Shown here one piece after another: positions 52,704 to 61,829 of a DNA stretch of 64,000 bases. Position 1 is the first letter of the stretch, and each line of letters opens with the position of its first letter. Source of the stretch: Magnetovibrio sp. PR-2 (lineage in GTDB: Bacteria; Pseudomonadota; Alphaproteobacteria; Rhodospirillales; Magnetovibrionaceae); assembly GCF_036689815.1 (NCBI RefSeq), contig NZ_JBAHUR010000005.1, positions 281,054 through 345,053 on the forward strand, written 5' to 3'. The notes beneath the pieces were generated by a model. That model ran no database searches, was not told the DNA's origin, and saw nothing but the letters and a program-made list of their open reading frames with translations. The translations under genes were made by a program, and so were the position numbers.

Positions 52704-53528
52704 ATGACCAAAACGTTTGCAGGTTTCGAACTTAACCGCCCGTTGATCATGGGCATCGTCAACGCCACGCCGGATAGTTTTTCCGACGGCGGTGAGCATG
52801 TCGGTGTCAGCGCCGCCGTCGAACACGGCTTGCGCTTGGTGGACGAAGGCGCGGACATTGTCGATGTCGGTGGCGAAAGCACGCGTCCCGGGGCTGAGAC
52901 GGTTTCCATCGCCGAAGAGCTGGATCGCACCATCTTAGTGGTCGAACGTTTAGCTGACGCGGGTGTGTGTGTGTCCATCGATACGCGCCACGCGGTGGTG
53001 ATGGAAAGTGCCCTGGCCGCCGGGGCGGAGATCGTGAACGACATCACCGCGCTCAACGGCGACCGACGTTCCATGGACGTTGTGGCCAATGCCAAAGCTT
53101 CGGTGGTCTTGATGCATATGCAAGGCAAACCCGGTAACATGCAGGCTGATCCTTTTTACGACAACGCGCCTCGTGAAGTTTTTGAATACCTGTTCGAACG
53201 TGTACAAGCCTGCGAAGAGGCGGGCATTCGCCGTGACCGTATCGCGCTTGATCCGGGGATTGGGTTCGGAAAATCCTTGCAGCACAATCTTGAAATTATG
53301 AACGAGCTTGGCATGTATGAACGACTGAACTTGCCGGTTCTGATGGGACTGTCGCGCAAAAGCTTCATTGGCGGCGTGACGGGTGAGCAAAACCCGAAGA
53401 AACGCTTGCCCGGATCCATCGCGTCGGCTTTGGCCTGCGTGCAGCGCGGCGCACACATCCTGCGCGTTCATGATGTCTTGGAAACCAAACAAGCTCTGGA
53501 CGTTTGGACGGCGATTGACTTGTCCTGA
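52704..53528 (+). CDS. folP: Dihydropteroate synthase
   Basis: A 274-residue TIM-barrel enzyme that joins p-aminobenzoate to the pterin, the target of sulfonamides. Motifs are IMGIVNATPDSFSDGGEHV (about residues 13-31), IVDVGGESTRPGAETVS, VSIDTRHAVVMESALAAGAE and NDITALNGD, ending with HDVLETKQALDVWTAI. GGGGGAAGACCCGGGGG precedes the ATG, giving a reasonable binding site. It is encoded between ftsH and glmM. Confidence 0.96.
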   Translation: MTKTFAGFELNRPLIMGIVNATPDSFSDGGEHVGVSAAVEHGLRLVDEGADIVDVGGESTRPGAETVSIAEELDRTILVVERLADAGVCVSIDTRHAVVMESALAAGAEIVNDITALNGDRRSMDVVANAKASVVLMHMQGKPGNMQADPFYDNAPREVFEYLFERVQACEEAGIRRDRIALDPGIGFGKSLQHNLEIMNELGMYERLNLPVLMGLSRKSFIGGVTGEQNPKKRLPGSIASALACVQRGAHILRVHDVLETKQALDVWTAIDLS

Positions 53529-53627
53529 TTTAGGGCTTGAAAAGAACCGTAACCAAAATTTACCCCTGTTTAAGGTGGATTGGCGTAAAAGTAAGTCAAA
53601 TAGTCACAAAAACGAAACGTTGAAACT

Positions 53628-54974
53628 ATGACACGCAAACTCTTTGGCACTGATGGCATTCGCGGCAAAGCGAACGAACACCCCATGACGGCGATGACAG
53701 CTTTGATGGTGGGGCAGGCCGCTGCGCTGCACTTCAAACGCGGCGATCACCGCCACCGTGTGATCATCGGCAAGGACACACGTCTTTCCGGTTACATGTT
53801 GGAAAATGCTCTGACGTCTGGATTTTTGTCCTGCGGCATGGACGTGATTTTGTCCGGGCCCGTGCCGACGCCGGCGGTGGCGATGCTGACGCGTTCGCTG
53901 CGTGCGGATTTCGGCGTGATGATTTCGGCAAGCCACAACCCTTACCACGACAACGGCATCAAGTTTTTTGGTCCCGACGGCTACAAGCTGTCTGACGACG
54001 TCGAGATGGAAATCGAAAAGCGTCTCGACAGCAACATGGCCCCCGAATTGGCGGACGCTGCCGATTTGGGCCGGGCCAAGCGCCTGGACGACGTGGTGGG
54101 ACGCTATACCGAATACGTCAAACAAACCTTCCCCAAACAGTCATCCCTTGATGGGATGAAGATCGTTTTGGATTGTGCCAATGGTGCCGCTTACAAAGTC
54201 GCGCCCGAGGTCCTTTGGGAACTGGGTGCGGAAGTCGTCAAGATCGGCGTGTCGCCCAACGGCTTCAACATCAATGACGGATGTGGATCAACGGCCACCG
54301 AAGCCATGCAGGCGGCTGTGGTCGAACACGGGGCTGACATTGGCATTGCGTTGGACGGCGACGCGGACCGGGTTTTGATTTCGGACGAAAAAGGCCAGTT
54401 GGTCGATGGCGATCAATTGATGGGTTTGATTGCTGCCGACTGGAACTGTTCAGGTCTTTTGAAAGGCGGCCATGTGGTGGCCACCGTCATGTCGAACTTA
54501 GGGCTCGAAAAGTATTTGGAAGGCCAAGACGTCGGCCTTAAACGCACCGGCGTCGGCGATCGTTACGTCGTCGAAGAAATGCGCCGCTCGGGCTGTAACG
54601 TGGGCGGGGAACAGTCCGGACATATTGTTTTGGGCGATTATGCCACCACGGGTGATGGTTTGATGGCGGCGTTGCAGGTCTTGGCGGTGTTGAGCCGCAA
54701 TGGAAAGCCTGCGTCCGAGGCGTGTCGCTTGTTCGATCCGTTTCCGCAGTTGCTGAAAAACGTGCGCTTCCAAGGCACATCACCGTTGGAACTCGACAGC
54801 GTGCAAACGGCCATCGGCGATGCAGAAAAACGCCTGGATGGTACAGGCCGTGTCTTGATCCGCAAATCCGGGACCGAGCCCCTGATCCGGGTCATGGCCG
54901 AAGGCGAAAACGAAGGCCTGGTTGCCGAAGTCGTGGACGGTTTGGTCGATCTTATTTCCAAATCGGCGGCGTAA
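53628..54974 (+). CDS. glmM: Phosphoglucosamine mutase
   Basis: A 448-residue enzyme making glucosamine-1-phosphate for peptidoglycan and LPS. It begins [20 protein letters not shown]; the phosphoserine loop is [20 protein letters not shown] (about residues 98-117); the metal loop is [20 protein letters not shown] (about 240-259), the sugar loop GGEQSGHIV, and the phosphate site [15 protein letters not shown] is at the end. It has normal length. thiD starts 1 base after it. Confidence 0.97.
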   Translation: MTRKLFGTDGIRGKANEHPMTAMTALMVGQAAALHFKRGDHRHRVIIGKDTRLSGYMLENALTSGFLSCGMDVILSGPVPTPAVAMLTRSLRADFGVMISASHNPYHDNGIKFFGPDGYKLSDDVEMEIEKRLDSNMAPELADAADLGRAKRLDDVVGRYTEYVKQTFPKQSSLDGMKIVLDCANGAAYKVAPEVLWELGAEVVKIGVSPNGFNINDGCGSTATEAMQAAVVEHGADIGIALDGDADRVLISDEKGQLVDGDQLMGLIAADWNCSGLLKGGHVVATVMSNLGLEKYLEGQDVGLKRTGVGDRYVVEEMRRSGCNVGGEQSGHIVLGDYATTGDGLMAALQVLAVLSRNGKPASEACRLFDPFPQLLKNVRFQGTSPLELDSVQTAIGDAEKRLDGTGRVLIRKSGTEPLIRVMAEGENEGLVAEVVDGLVDLISKSAA

Positions 54975-54975
54975 G

Positions 54976-55782
54976 ATGGAAGGCCGTGTTCTCATCATAG
55001 CGGGATCGGACTCTGGCGGTGGTGCGGGCATTCAGGCCGACATCAAGGCCGTGACGTGTCTGAACGGCTTTGCCATGACGGCCATTACCGCACTGACCGC
55101 CCAGAACACCTTAGGCGTTCATGGGGTCATGGAAGTCCCCGAAGACTTTATCGCGCAACAAATTCAAGTCGTGTTGGAAGACATCGGTGCCGATGCCATC
55201 AAGATCGGCATGCTGCACCGTGCGCCTGTGATTGAAGCCGTTGCGAACGCGCTGGACACTTACGGTAAAGATATTCCGGTGGTTCTGGACCCCGTGATGA
55301 TCGCCAAAGGCGGGCATGCGTTGTTGGAAGACGACGCGGTGGAGGCTTTAAAGACACATCTGATTCCACGTGCGGCTTTGCTCACCCCGAACATCCCCGA
55401 AGCCGAAGCGTTAAGCGGCATCAAAGTAGATGCTGTGCAGGACTTCGGCCCCGTTGGTGAACGCTTATGCAGAATTGGTGCACAGGCGACCTTGATCAAA
55501 GGTGGGCATATGGACGGCGACAACGTGGCCGACATTTTGTGGCGCGACGGGGTGGCGCCTGTGGTGTTTGAAACCTTGCGTATCGACACCCAACACACCC
55601 ATGGCACGGGGTGCACCTTGGCATCAGCGGCAGCGTGTGGATTGGCACAAGGCTTCAGCCTTGTCGAAGCCATCGCGCGCGCCAACACCTATGTGCACAA
55701 AGCGATTTTGTCGGCGCCCGGATTTGGCAAAGGGCACGGCCCTTTGGACCATGCCCACACCGTCCAGCCGATGGAAGAGTAA
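54976..55782 (+). CDS. thiD: Hydroxymethylpyrimidine/phosphomethylpyrimidine kinase
   Basis: A 268-residue ribokinase-fold enzyme of thiamine synthesis. The start ATG 54976 gives MEGRVLIIAGSDSGGGAGIQ, with the family motif; GGHALLEDDAVEAL and HTHGTGCTLASAAACGLAQG (anion-hole GTGC motif, about 210-229) are typical. It is tightly coupled to glmM, and converges on the MocR-type gene 6 bases away. thiE is far away at 34754. Confidence 0.95.
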   Translation: MEGRVLIIAGSDSGGGAGIQADIKAVTCLNGFAMTAITALTAQNTLGVHGVMEVPEDFIAQQIQVVLEDIGADAIKIGMLHRAPVIEAVANALDTYGKDIPVVLDPVMIAKGGHALLEDDAVEALKTHLIPRAALLTPNIPEAEALSGIKVDAVQDFGPVGERLCRIGAQATLIKGGHMDGDNVADILWRDGVAPVVFETLRIDTQHTHGTGCTLASAAACGLAQGFSLVEAIARANTYVHKAILSAPGFGKGHGPLDHAHTVQPMEE

Positions 55783-55787
55783 CTGAC

Positions 55788-57242
55788 CTACATCACCATG
55801 GTCTGCGTCAGCGGTTGAGCTGATTGCGGCGTGTTCGACAAAACGTCGCGCACTTGCTTTAACGCAGACGTCAGCTTTTCCCGCGACGTGGCGGAGCCCA
55901 AACACAAACGCAGCGCACGCGGTGGGGTGGGTTGCGTGGTAATGAACGATTCCGGCCCCGCCATAATAATGCCCCGCTGGCCCAAAATACGGATGACTTC
56001 GTCCGCGTAGTGGTCTTCGGGAAGATTGAGCCACATGTGCAGCCCGGTGGGCTGGTGGGCAAAATCGTATCCTTTGAAGACTTCATAGGCGATGGCGTTG
56101 CGTGCCAGCATTTCGTCTTGGTGCCAACCGATGATTTCTTGAGCGATGCCGGAGTTGACCCAGCGCGTGGCAATTTCACCCATCAACGGCGGAGCCATCC
56201 AGCCCGTAATTTGCACGGCACGCGTCAGGGCGGCAAACAAAGCTTTGGGTGTGAGCATAAAGCCCACACGCAAGCCCGGGGCTAGGCTTTTGGCAAAGCC
56301 CGTAATGTAAATTACGTTGTCGGGGGCCAGTTGGGCGAGGGGGGGATTGCGGTCTTTGGGCTGAAAACCATAAACGTCGTCTTCGATGATGATGAAGTTG
56401 TGACGCTTGGCGATGTCGGCAATGGCGTGCAAACGTTCCATGCTCATCACCGCTGTGGTGGGGTTTTGGTGCACAGGCATGAAGTAGCCGACACGTGCGC
56501 CCGATTCGACAATGGCGGCTTCGAACGCATCGGGACGGATGCCTTCTGCGTCCATGGCGACGGGTTTCAGGCGGGCCCCCATATGGCCGGCCAAGGACGT
56601 CATGCCGGGATAGGTGAGCTCTTCGCACAACAACACATCTCCGCCTTTGATGAGCCCCAAAGCACAAGCCGACATGGCGTGCTGAGCGCCGCTGGTGAGA
56701 ACTGTGTTTTCCACTGCGATATCCAGCCCGACTTGACGGACAAGTTTAGAGATCGCTTCGCGATGCGCCGCTAAACCCGGGGCGGGGTTGTATTGGGTGA
56801 GCACATCCAAACCATCCGCTTGGGACAACTCGCCAAGCGTTGCCGCTAAGGCTTTGGCCTCAGGGCCACGAGAGGGGCGGTTCATGGACAAATCGATGGA
56901 GGTGTCATCCCCATAGTCGTGATCAATGCGGTCGTTGTTGCGGTGCACGATTTGAGACTGAGTTTCATACGGATTGGGAAACACCCTGCGCAGTTCGCTC
57001 TGGTCGATGACGAACGTGCCGCTGCCGACCCGTCCGCCAGCAACGCCCCGGCGCTGCAATTCGGCGTAGGCCCGGGTGATGGTGCCGACCGTGACACCCA
57101 ATCGATAGGCCAAGTCCCGGTGTGTGGGCAATTTTGTACCCGCTTCCAAGACATTTGCATGAATGTCATCACTGATGGCGTCAGCAATGATGCGATATTT
57201 AGGGCCAATGCGGCCTTCGATGCTTGGAGAATAGATTGTCAT
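55788..57242 (-). CDS. MocR-type (GntR/aminotransferase) transcriptional regulator
   Basis: A 484-residue protein. The N-terminal winged helix-turn-helix is GTKLPTHRDLAYRLGVTVGT and ITRAYAELQRRGVAGGRVGS (about residues 35-75). The rest is a fold-type I aminotransferase domain with IIEDDVYGFQ and the PLP-lysine motif YITGFAKSLAPGLRVGFMLT (about 308-327). Such regulators bind PLP plus an amino acid or amine and control transport or catabolic genes. It is divergent from the DUF1127-DMT-dehydratase-AlaX-PhzF cassette with 79 bases between, a typical layout for a MocR regulator and its targets. The start ATG 57242 is chosen; upstream frame to 57290 lacks similarity. Confidence 0.92.
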   Translation of the reverse strand: MTIYSPSIEGRIGPKYRIIADAISDDIHANVLEAGTKLPTHRDLAYRLGVTVGTITRAYAELQRRGVAGGRVGSGTFVIDQSELRRVFPNPYETQSQIVHRNNDRIDHDYGDDTSIDLSMNRPSRGPEAKALAATLGELSQADGLDVLTQYNPAPGLAAHREAISKLVRQVGLDIAVENTVLTSGAQHAMSACALGLIKGGDVLLCEELTYPGMTSLAGHMGARLKPVAMDAEGIRPDAFEAAIVESGARVGYFMPVHQNPTTAVMSMERLHAIADIAKRHNFIIIEDDVYGFQPKDRNPPLAQLAPDNVIYITGFAKSLAPGLRVGFMLTPKALFAALTRAVQITGWMAPPLMGEIATRWVNSGIAQEIIGWHQDEMLARNAIAYEVFKGYDFAHQPTGLHMWLNLPEDHYADEVIRILGQRGIIMAGPESFITTQPTPPRALRLCLGSATSREKLTSALKQVRDVLSNTPQSAQPLTQTMVM

Positions 57243-57321
57243 GGTGACAATAATCGCATTGACCCCCTTTTGTGTCAAGCGTATTGTCAAATTGTCTTTA
57301 ATTCTAAAGAGGGTTTACCCC
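57243..57321. promoter_or_regulatory. Shared promoter region of the MocR-type regulator and its cassette
   Basis: A 79-base divergent intergenic stretch. TTGTGTCAAGCGTATTGTCA contains a repeated half-site TTGTCA/TTGTGTCA (about 57270-57292), which may be direct operator repeats of the MocR kind. Confidence 0.4.
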
Positions 57322-57585
57322 ATGAACCGCGATAATTGTACCGATACATTTAATGGTATCGATTTTACGCCGGCTCTGCCCCTCACGTGGCACAGCTGGC
57401 TCGATGATGGCAAGCAACTGATGGTTCGCGAGCTGGCTCGCGCTGTCGTCACGCTAAAGACTTGGATGACGCGTTCGCGTTCGCGCCGCCATTTGGCTGG
57501 GCTTGATGCGTATCTGCTCGACGATATCGGCTTGACGAAAGCTCAAGCTGTACGGGAATCCGAAAAGCCGTTTTGGCAAGACTGA
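57322..57585 (+). CDS. DUF1127 domain protein
   Basis: An 87-residue protein. The C-terminal 50 residues have the DUF1127 signature TRSRSRRHLAGLDAYLLDDI and GLTKAQAVRESEKPFW, where the basic helix and LLDDIGLTxxxA pattern are diagnostic. Larger members such as the YjiS type are tied to RNA binding and stress or phosphate control in rhizobia, from recent work. The N-terminal 40 residues are specific. It is the first gene of the cassette controlled from the MocR promoter, with GTTTACCCC rather than a clear binding site before ATG 57322. Confidence 0.9.
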   Translation: MNRDNCTDTFNGIDFTPALPLTWHSWLDDGKQLMVRELARAVVTLKTWMTRSRSRRHLAGLDAYLLDDIGLTKAQAVRESEKPFWQD

Positions 57586-57602
57586 TCGATCGGACGCGTT
57601 GA

Positions 57603-58532
57603 ATGAGCTCTGAGACTTCTTCGTCATCACGCGCGAGGGTCGAAGGCCTTTGGCTGGCAGCAATGCCCGGCGTGTTCGTGCTTCTTTGGAGCACGGGCTT
57701 CGTCGGTGCAAAGCTGGGCCTGCCCTATGCTGAGCCTTTCACGTTTTTGTTCCTGAGATATTTCGCGCTCGTCGTCATTTTGGTTCTGGTGGCATTTGCC
57801 TTTCGTGCCCCTTGGCCCAAAGGCATCGCCACGTGGTGGCACGTTGGTGTTGTCGGAGTCACTGTACACGGCGGCTATTTGGGCGGTGTGTTCTACTCTA
57901 TCTATGCAGGCTTGCCCACCAGTGTCACAGCAATCATCGTTGGCCTTCAGCCTTTGTTGAGCGCCGTGGGCGCACATATGTTCTTAAGTGAAAGAATCAG
58001 GGCTCGACAATGGTTGGGGCTTGTCCTGGGATTGTTGGGAGTGGCTCTGGTGTTGGGTGATAAGATAACGCTCAACATCGATGGCTATTTGGGGCCTGTG
58101 TTTGCGGTATCGGCGTTGTTTTGCATGACGTTCGGCACGATCTATCAAAAGCGTCACAATGAACAAATGGATTTGCGCTCAGGCTCGGCTATTCAGTTCG
58201 GTGCTGCGGCCATTCCAACGGGCATCGGTGCCGTTTTGTTTGAAACCCGTGAGGTGGTGTGGTCGGGTGAGTTTATTTTTACGCTGTCCTGGTTGACGAT
58301 TGTCATATCCATTGGTGCAATCACATTACTGTTTATTTTGATCCGCCAGGGGGCTGTGGCGAAGGTGGCAAGCCTGTTTTATCTGGTCCCTCCCGTCACA
58401 GCCGTATATGGCTGGTTGATGTTTGGAGAAACTTTGTCGGCGCTGTCTTTGGTCGGCATGGCTGTGGTTGTTATGGCTGTGGCTTTGGCCACTCATTCAG
58501 TCCCTGAGCAAGAAGGAGAAACCCATGGATAA
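57603..58532 (+). CDS. DMT superfamily (EamA) exporter
   Basis: A 309-residue protein with ten membrane segments in two EamA repeats. The first repeat starts PGVFVLLWSTGFVGAKLGLP, includes FTFLFLRYFALVVILVLVAF and ends VGAHMFLSERIRARQWLGLV; the second ends LVPPVTAVYGWLMFGETLSA, the signature of the family. Members export amino acids and metabolites (RhtA, EamA). The ATG is 18 bases after the DUF1127 gene and the stop overlaps the dehydratase start by 8 bases. Confidence 0.92.
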   Translation: MSSETSSSSRARVEGLWLAAMPGVFVLLWSTGFVGAKLGLPYAEPFTFLFLRYFALVVILVLVAFAFRAPWPKGIATWWHVGVVGVTVHGGYLGGVFYSIYAGLPTSVTAIIVGLQPLLSAVGAHMFLSERIRARQWLGLVLGLLGVALVLGDKITLNIDGYLGPVFAVSALFCMTFGTIYQKRHNEQMDLRSGSAIQFGAAAIPTGIGAVLFETREVVWSGEFIFTLSWLTIVISIGAITLLFILIRQGAVAKVASLFYLVPPVTAVYGWLMFGETLSALSLVGMAVVVMAVALATHSVPEQEGETHG

Positions 58533-59508
58533 TGGGATGTTGAACGCAACGATTGTCGAGCTGGAAGCGACCCGGGCCGTCGTCTACCGCCATATGTCGC
58601 CAACGCCGAGCTTTCCTTGGCCGTTGTTGTCCAAACGCACAGGGGCGGACGTTTGGGTGAAGCATGAAAACCACACGCCCGTGGGCGCATTCAAAGTGCG
58701 CGGCGGCTTGGTTTTTTTGTCGGGCCTCAAAGCGACCCAGCCGGATCTCGAAGGCGTGATTTCCGCAACCCGCGGCAACCACGGTCAAAGCTTGGCCTAC
58801 GCAGCTGCCAAAGTCGGCATGAAAGCCGTCATCGTTGTGCCGCATGGCAACAGCCCGGATAAAAACCGCGCCATGGAGGCCTTAGGTGCGGAACTCGTCG
58901 TTCACGGCAACGACTTCCAAGAAGCTTTGGAGTACACCCAAAGCCTCGCCAAAGAACGCAATCTGTACATGATCGGCCCGTTTGAAAAGCCGTTGATGCG
59001 CGGGGTTGCGACCTATGCGTTGGAGCTGTTTGAACAAGTTGGAAACTTGGACACCGTTTATGTGCCCATCGGTATGGGATCGGGCATTTGCGGATTGATC
59101 ACGGTTCGCGATGCCTTGGGCCTCAAGACCGAGATCGTCGGCGTGGTCGCTGAAGGCGCACCTGCTTATGCCCAGTCCTTTGAAAAGGGCGAGGTGGTTG
59201 CGACTGAGAAAGCCGAAACCCTCGCCGATGGTGTGGCGTGTCGCGTGCCGAGCCCCGAAGCGTTTGAAATTATCAAAAACGGCGCCGCGCGCATCGTGCA
59301 AGTCAGCGATGATGAGATTTTGGACGCGATGGCGTACTATTTTACCGACACCCACAACATGGCCGAAGGTGCCGCTGCGACACCGTTGGCGGGGTTGATG
59401 AAAGAAAAGGATTTGCAAACGGGCAAAAAGGTCGGTTTGATTTTGTCCGGCGGCAACGCCGACGCCTCGACATTTGCCAAAGCCTTGGAGCGCCTCACAA
59501 AGGATTGA
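58525..59508 (+). CDS. Threonine/serine dehydratase-like PLP enzyme
   Basis: A 327-residue fold-type II PLP enzyme. The PLP lysine is in PVGAFKVRGGLVFL (about residues 49-62); the phosphate loop reads VYVPIGMGSGICGLI (about 178-192), the Asn loop ATRGNHGQSLAYAA, and the C-terminal LILSGGNAD, all typical of threonine dehydratase, including the serine near the PLP pyridine N. The ACT regulatory domain of IlvA is absent, so it is a catabolic form. Substrate might be threonine, serine or a related 3-hydroxy amino acid. Start ATG 58525 has GGAG before it. Confidence 0.9.
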   Translation: MDNGMLNATIVELEATRAVVYRHMSPTPSFPWPLLSKRTGADVWVKHENHTPVGAFKVRGGLVFLSGLKATQPDLEGVISATRGNHGQSLAYAAAKVGMKAVIVVPHGNSPDKNRAMEALGAELVVHGNDFQEALEYTQSLAKERNLYMIGPFEKPLMRGVATYALELFEQVGNLDTVYVPIGMGSGICGLITVRDALGLKTEIVGVVAEGAPAYAQSFEKGEVVATEKAETLADGVACRVPSPEAFEIIKNGAARIVQVSDDEILDAMAYYFTDTHNMAEGAAATPLAGLMKEKDLQTGKKVGLILSGGNADASTFAKALERLTKD

Positions 59509-59511
59509 GCC

Positions 59512-60228
59512 ATGACCGAAGAATTGTTTCGAGAAGATTCCTATCTGCAATCGTGCGAGGCCACCATTACAGCCGTGGTCGAAAACGGTGTGGTCTTGGA
59601 CAAAACCGTGTTCTACCCGACCGGCGGCGGTCAGCCGGGGGACACGGGGGTATTGAAACTGTCTTCTGGGGCAGAGTTGAGCGTCACCGACACGCAAAAA
59701 GGGGAAGCGCCGGGCACGATCGTTCATGTCTTGGCTGAAGGTTCTGATCGGCCCAATGTCGGCGATAACGTGAGCGCTCAGATCAATTGGGAACGGCGTC
59801 ACAAACACATGCGCATGCACACAGCCTTGCACCTGTTGTGCGCGCTGGTGGATGGCCAAATCACAGGCGCGCAAGTAAACGAAGCCAAAAGCCGTATCGA
59901 CTTCAATATTCCCGAAAAGCCGGACAAAGAAGCGTTGAGTGCCGGGCTGCAAAAATTCATCGACGACAACATCACCGTGACCCAGTCTTGGATGACGGAC
60001 GAAGAACTGGACGCTGAGCCTGACCTGGTGCGCTCTATGTCCGTGCAGCCGCCACGTGGCACCGGGCGGGTGCGCACCATCAATGTGGAAGGGGTCGACT
60101 TTCAACCCTGCGGCGGAACGCACGTCAAAGCGACGGGAGAAATCGGCGCCATGCGCATTGGCAAAATCGAAAACAAAGGCAAACAAAACCGCCGCATCAA
60201 CATTCTGTTCGACGACTGCGTTTCATGA
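59512..60228 (+). CDS. AlaX-like alanyl-tRNA editing protein
   Basis: A 238-residue free-standing homologue of the AlaRS editing domain. The zinc and active-site motifs are HMRMHTALHLLCALV (HxxxH, about residues 100-114) and CGGTHVKATGEIG (about 199-211). An N-terminal beta domain with VLDKTVFYPTGGGQPGDTGV (about 27-46) makes it the longer AlaX-II type. These hydrolyse Ser-tRNA(Ala), and some also clear Gly. It follows the dehydratase by 3 bases and overlaps the PhzF gene by 4. Confidence 0.93.
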   Translation: MTEELFREDSYLQSCEATITAVVENGVVLDKTVFYPTGGGQPGDTGVLKLSSGAELSVTDTQKGEAPGTIVHVLAEGSDRPNVGDNVSAQINWERRHKHMRMHTALHLLCALVDGQITGAQVNEAKSRIDFNIPEKPDKEALSAGLQKFIDDNITVTQSWMTDEELDAEPDLVRSMSVQPPRGTGRVRTINVEGVDFQPCGGTHVKATGEIGAMRIGKIENKGKQNRRINILFDDCVS

Positions 60229-61040
60229 CCCAATCTATTCCACTTTACCAAATCGACGCATTTACTCAGGACGTCTTCGCCGGAAACCCGGCAGCCGTTT
60301 GTCCGTTGGACGACTGGCTGGACGATAAGGTTTTGCAACAGATAGCCCGTGAAAATAATTTATCCGAAACCGCCTTTGTGGTTGCGAACACAGGTGGGAA
60401 GACCGACTACAAACTGCGTTGGTTCACCCCGACGTTTGAAATTGATCTCTGCGGTCATGCGACACTGGCGACGGCATGGGTACTGTTTCATGAATTGGGT
60501 GAAGACAAGGTAGAGATCAGTTTTCAAACCGAGCAGCGTGGCGTGTTGACGGTCGTACGTGGCGACGGCGGTTTGATCTCAATGGATTTTCCAGCGATGG
60601 CCCCGCGTCCGGCGCCACACCATATGCGCCTGGAACAAGCCATCGGCGGCCCGGCGCGAGAATTCTGGACTGCGCCCAACGGCATGCACATGGCGGTTCT
60701 GAGCCGCGCTGATGACATTCACGACATACGCCCGTCCATGGCCGCCATTGCCGAAATGGGGGACAAAGGCCTGATCGTGACCGCTCAGGCGGAAGGCGAG
60801 GGGGGTGTTGATTTCATCTCGCGCTATTTCACCCCAAAAGAAGGCATTGCCGAAGACCCGGTTACAGGTGCGGCGCATTGCGTGCTTGCTCCGTACTGGG
60901 CGAAGCGGCTGAAAAAAGACCAGCTTCATGGCCGCCAGGTTTCCAAACGCGGGGGCGACGTGTTTTGCGAAGTGAGCGAAAAACGTGTGAAGTTGTCCGG
61001 TTACGCGGTGCTCTATCTTAAGGGCGAAATCATCCTGTAA
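60225..61040 (+). CDS. PhzF-family isomerase-like protein
   Basis: A 271-residue protein. YQIDAFTQDVFAGNPAAVCP at residues about 5-24 is the hallmark PhzF start, followed by NLSETAFVV with the catalytic Glu, RWFTPTFEIDLCGHATLATA and the second half with EDPVTGAAHCVLAPYW. The family has a diaminopimelate epimerase fold; PhzF itself isomerises an intermediate of phenazine, but most members have unknown substrate, so no phenazine pathway is implied. It ends the cassette. Confidence 0.93.
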   Translation: MTQSIPLYQIDAFTQDVFAGNPAAVCPLDDWLDDKVLQQIARENNLSETAFVVANTGGKTDYKLRWFTPTFEIDLCGHATLATAWVLFHELGEDKVEISFQTEQRGVLTVVRGDGGLISMDFPAMAPRPAPHHMRLEQAIGGPAREFWTAPNGMHMAVLSRADDIHDIRPSMAAIAEMGDKGLIVTAQAEGEGGVDFISRYFTPKEGIAEDPVTGAAHCVLAPYWAKRLKKDQLHGRQVSKRGGDVFCEVSEKRVKLSGYAVLYLKGEIIL

Positions 61041-61157
61041 TGCATTCAGTTTAGGTTCAGGGTCTTGGAGTCATGCTGATGGGTGTGATAGTTATATTCC
61101 AATCGGCCCCAAAGCCTGTGGCCAAATAAACGTCTGAACGAATTGAGAAGTGCTTCC

Positions 61158-61688
61158 ATGAAACGTCTATCCGCTCTGTTTGCCAGTCTTTTTGCCTTTG
61201 CAGCTGTGTTGGCCACGACACCGGCCCAGGCAACTTTGTTGGGCGACGATTCTCACATTCAGTTGAAACACATCATGGCCCAAGTCCAAGGTAAAAAAGG
61301 GGCGATCACCAACCCGATCCGCCCGTTGACGCCGATTTTGACGGTGCCCAATGGTGAGCACGTGGCCTTTGTCTGCCAGCGATCACCGCGTGCTGCGGAA
61401 GCTATTCTCTATTATTTCTCCAAATATCCAGCCCCTTTGGATAAAAAACGCCGTGTGGATTTGGATGCTTTGAAAAAGCAAAAGGATAGAATTGCAGGCT
61501 TCGTCAACAAAGCTTTGGGCCGCGCTGTGGTCAGCGAGGTCTATGTGATCGAAGGCGGTAAATCCATGGGCCGCGGCGTGATGTCGCGCTTGCCGTTTGC
61601 ACAGACCCAAGGCTGTGGCCGTGTTCTGGAAGAATACGAAGACCGCATGCAGCAACTTCTGGGCGGCGAGAAGAAGGGCGGGCACTAA
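61158..61688 (+). CDS. Exported protein of unknown function
   Basis: A 176-residue protein with a signal peptide (LFASLFAFAAVLATTPAQA, cut after AQA). The mature part has IMAQVQGKKGAITNPIRPLT, HVAFVCQRSPRAAEAILYYF and AQTQGCGRVLEEYEDRMQQL; two Cys may form a disulfide. I do not recognise a family. The ATG at 61158 is taken (a TTG at 61143 would add 5 residues). It stands alone between the PhzF gene and the SPOR lipoprotein; a 100-base gap on each side suggests its own promoter. Confidence 0.8.
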   Translation: MKRLSALFASLFAFAAVLATTPAQATLLGDDSHIQLKHIMAQVQGKKGAITNPIRPLTPILTVPNGEHVAFVCQRSPRAAEAILYYFSKYPAPLDKKRRVDLDALKKQKDRIAGFVNKALGRAVVSEVYVIEGGKSMGRGVMSRLPFAQTQGCGRVLEEYEDRMQQLLGGEKKGGH

Positions 61689-61829
61689 GCCGTTCCTCAT
61701 CTTTTCCAAAACACTAGATTTAGTGAAAGATTCCATTAAGGATCGCACTGTAGTGTTGTAGAAGTGATTCGGTCCCGATTCGGGGGCGATCACGTCTCGG
61801 GATTGGGTGAATTCGAAAAGGGGCCCAAA

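Noticed and set aside
60225..61040. Phenazine biosynthesis
   Set aside because: Only a PhzF-like protein is present; no other phenazine gene is nearby and the family is broad.
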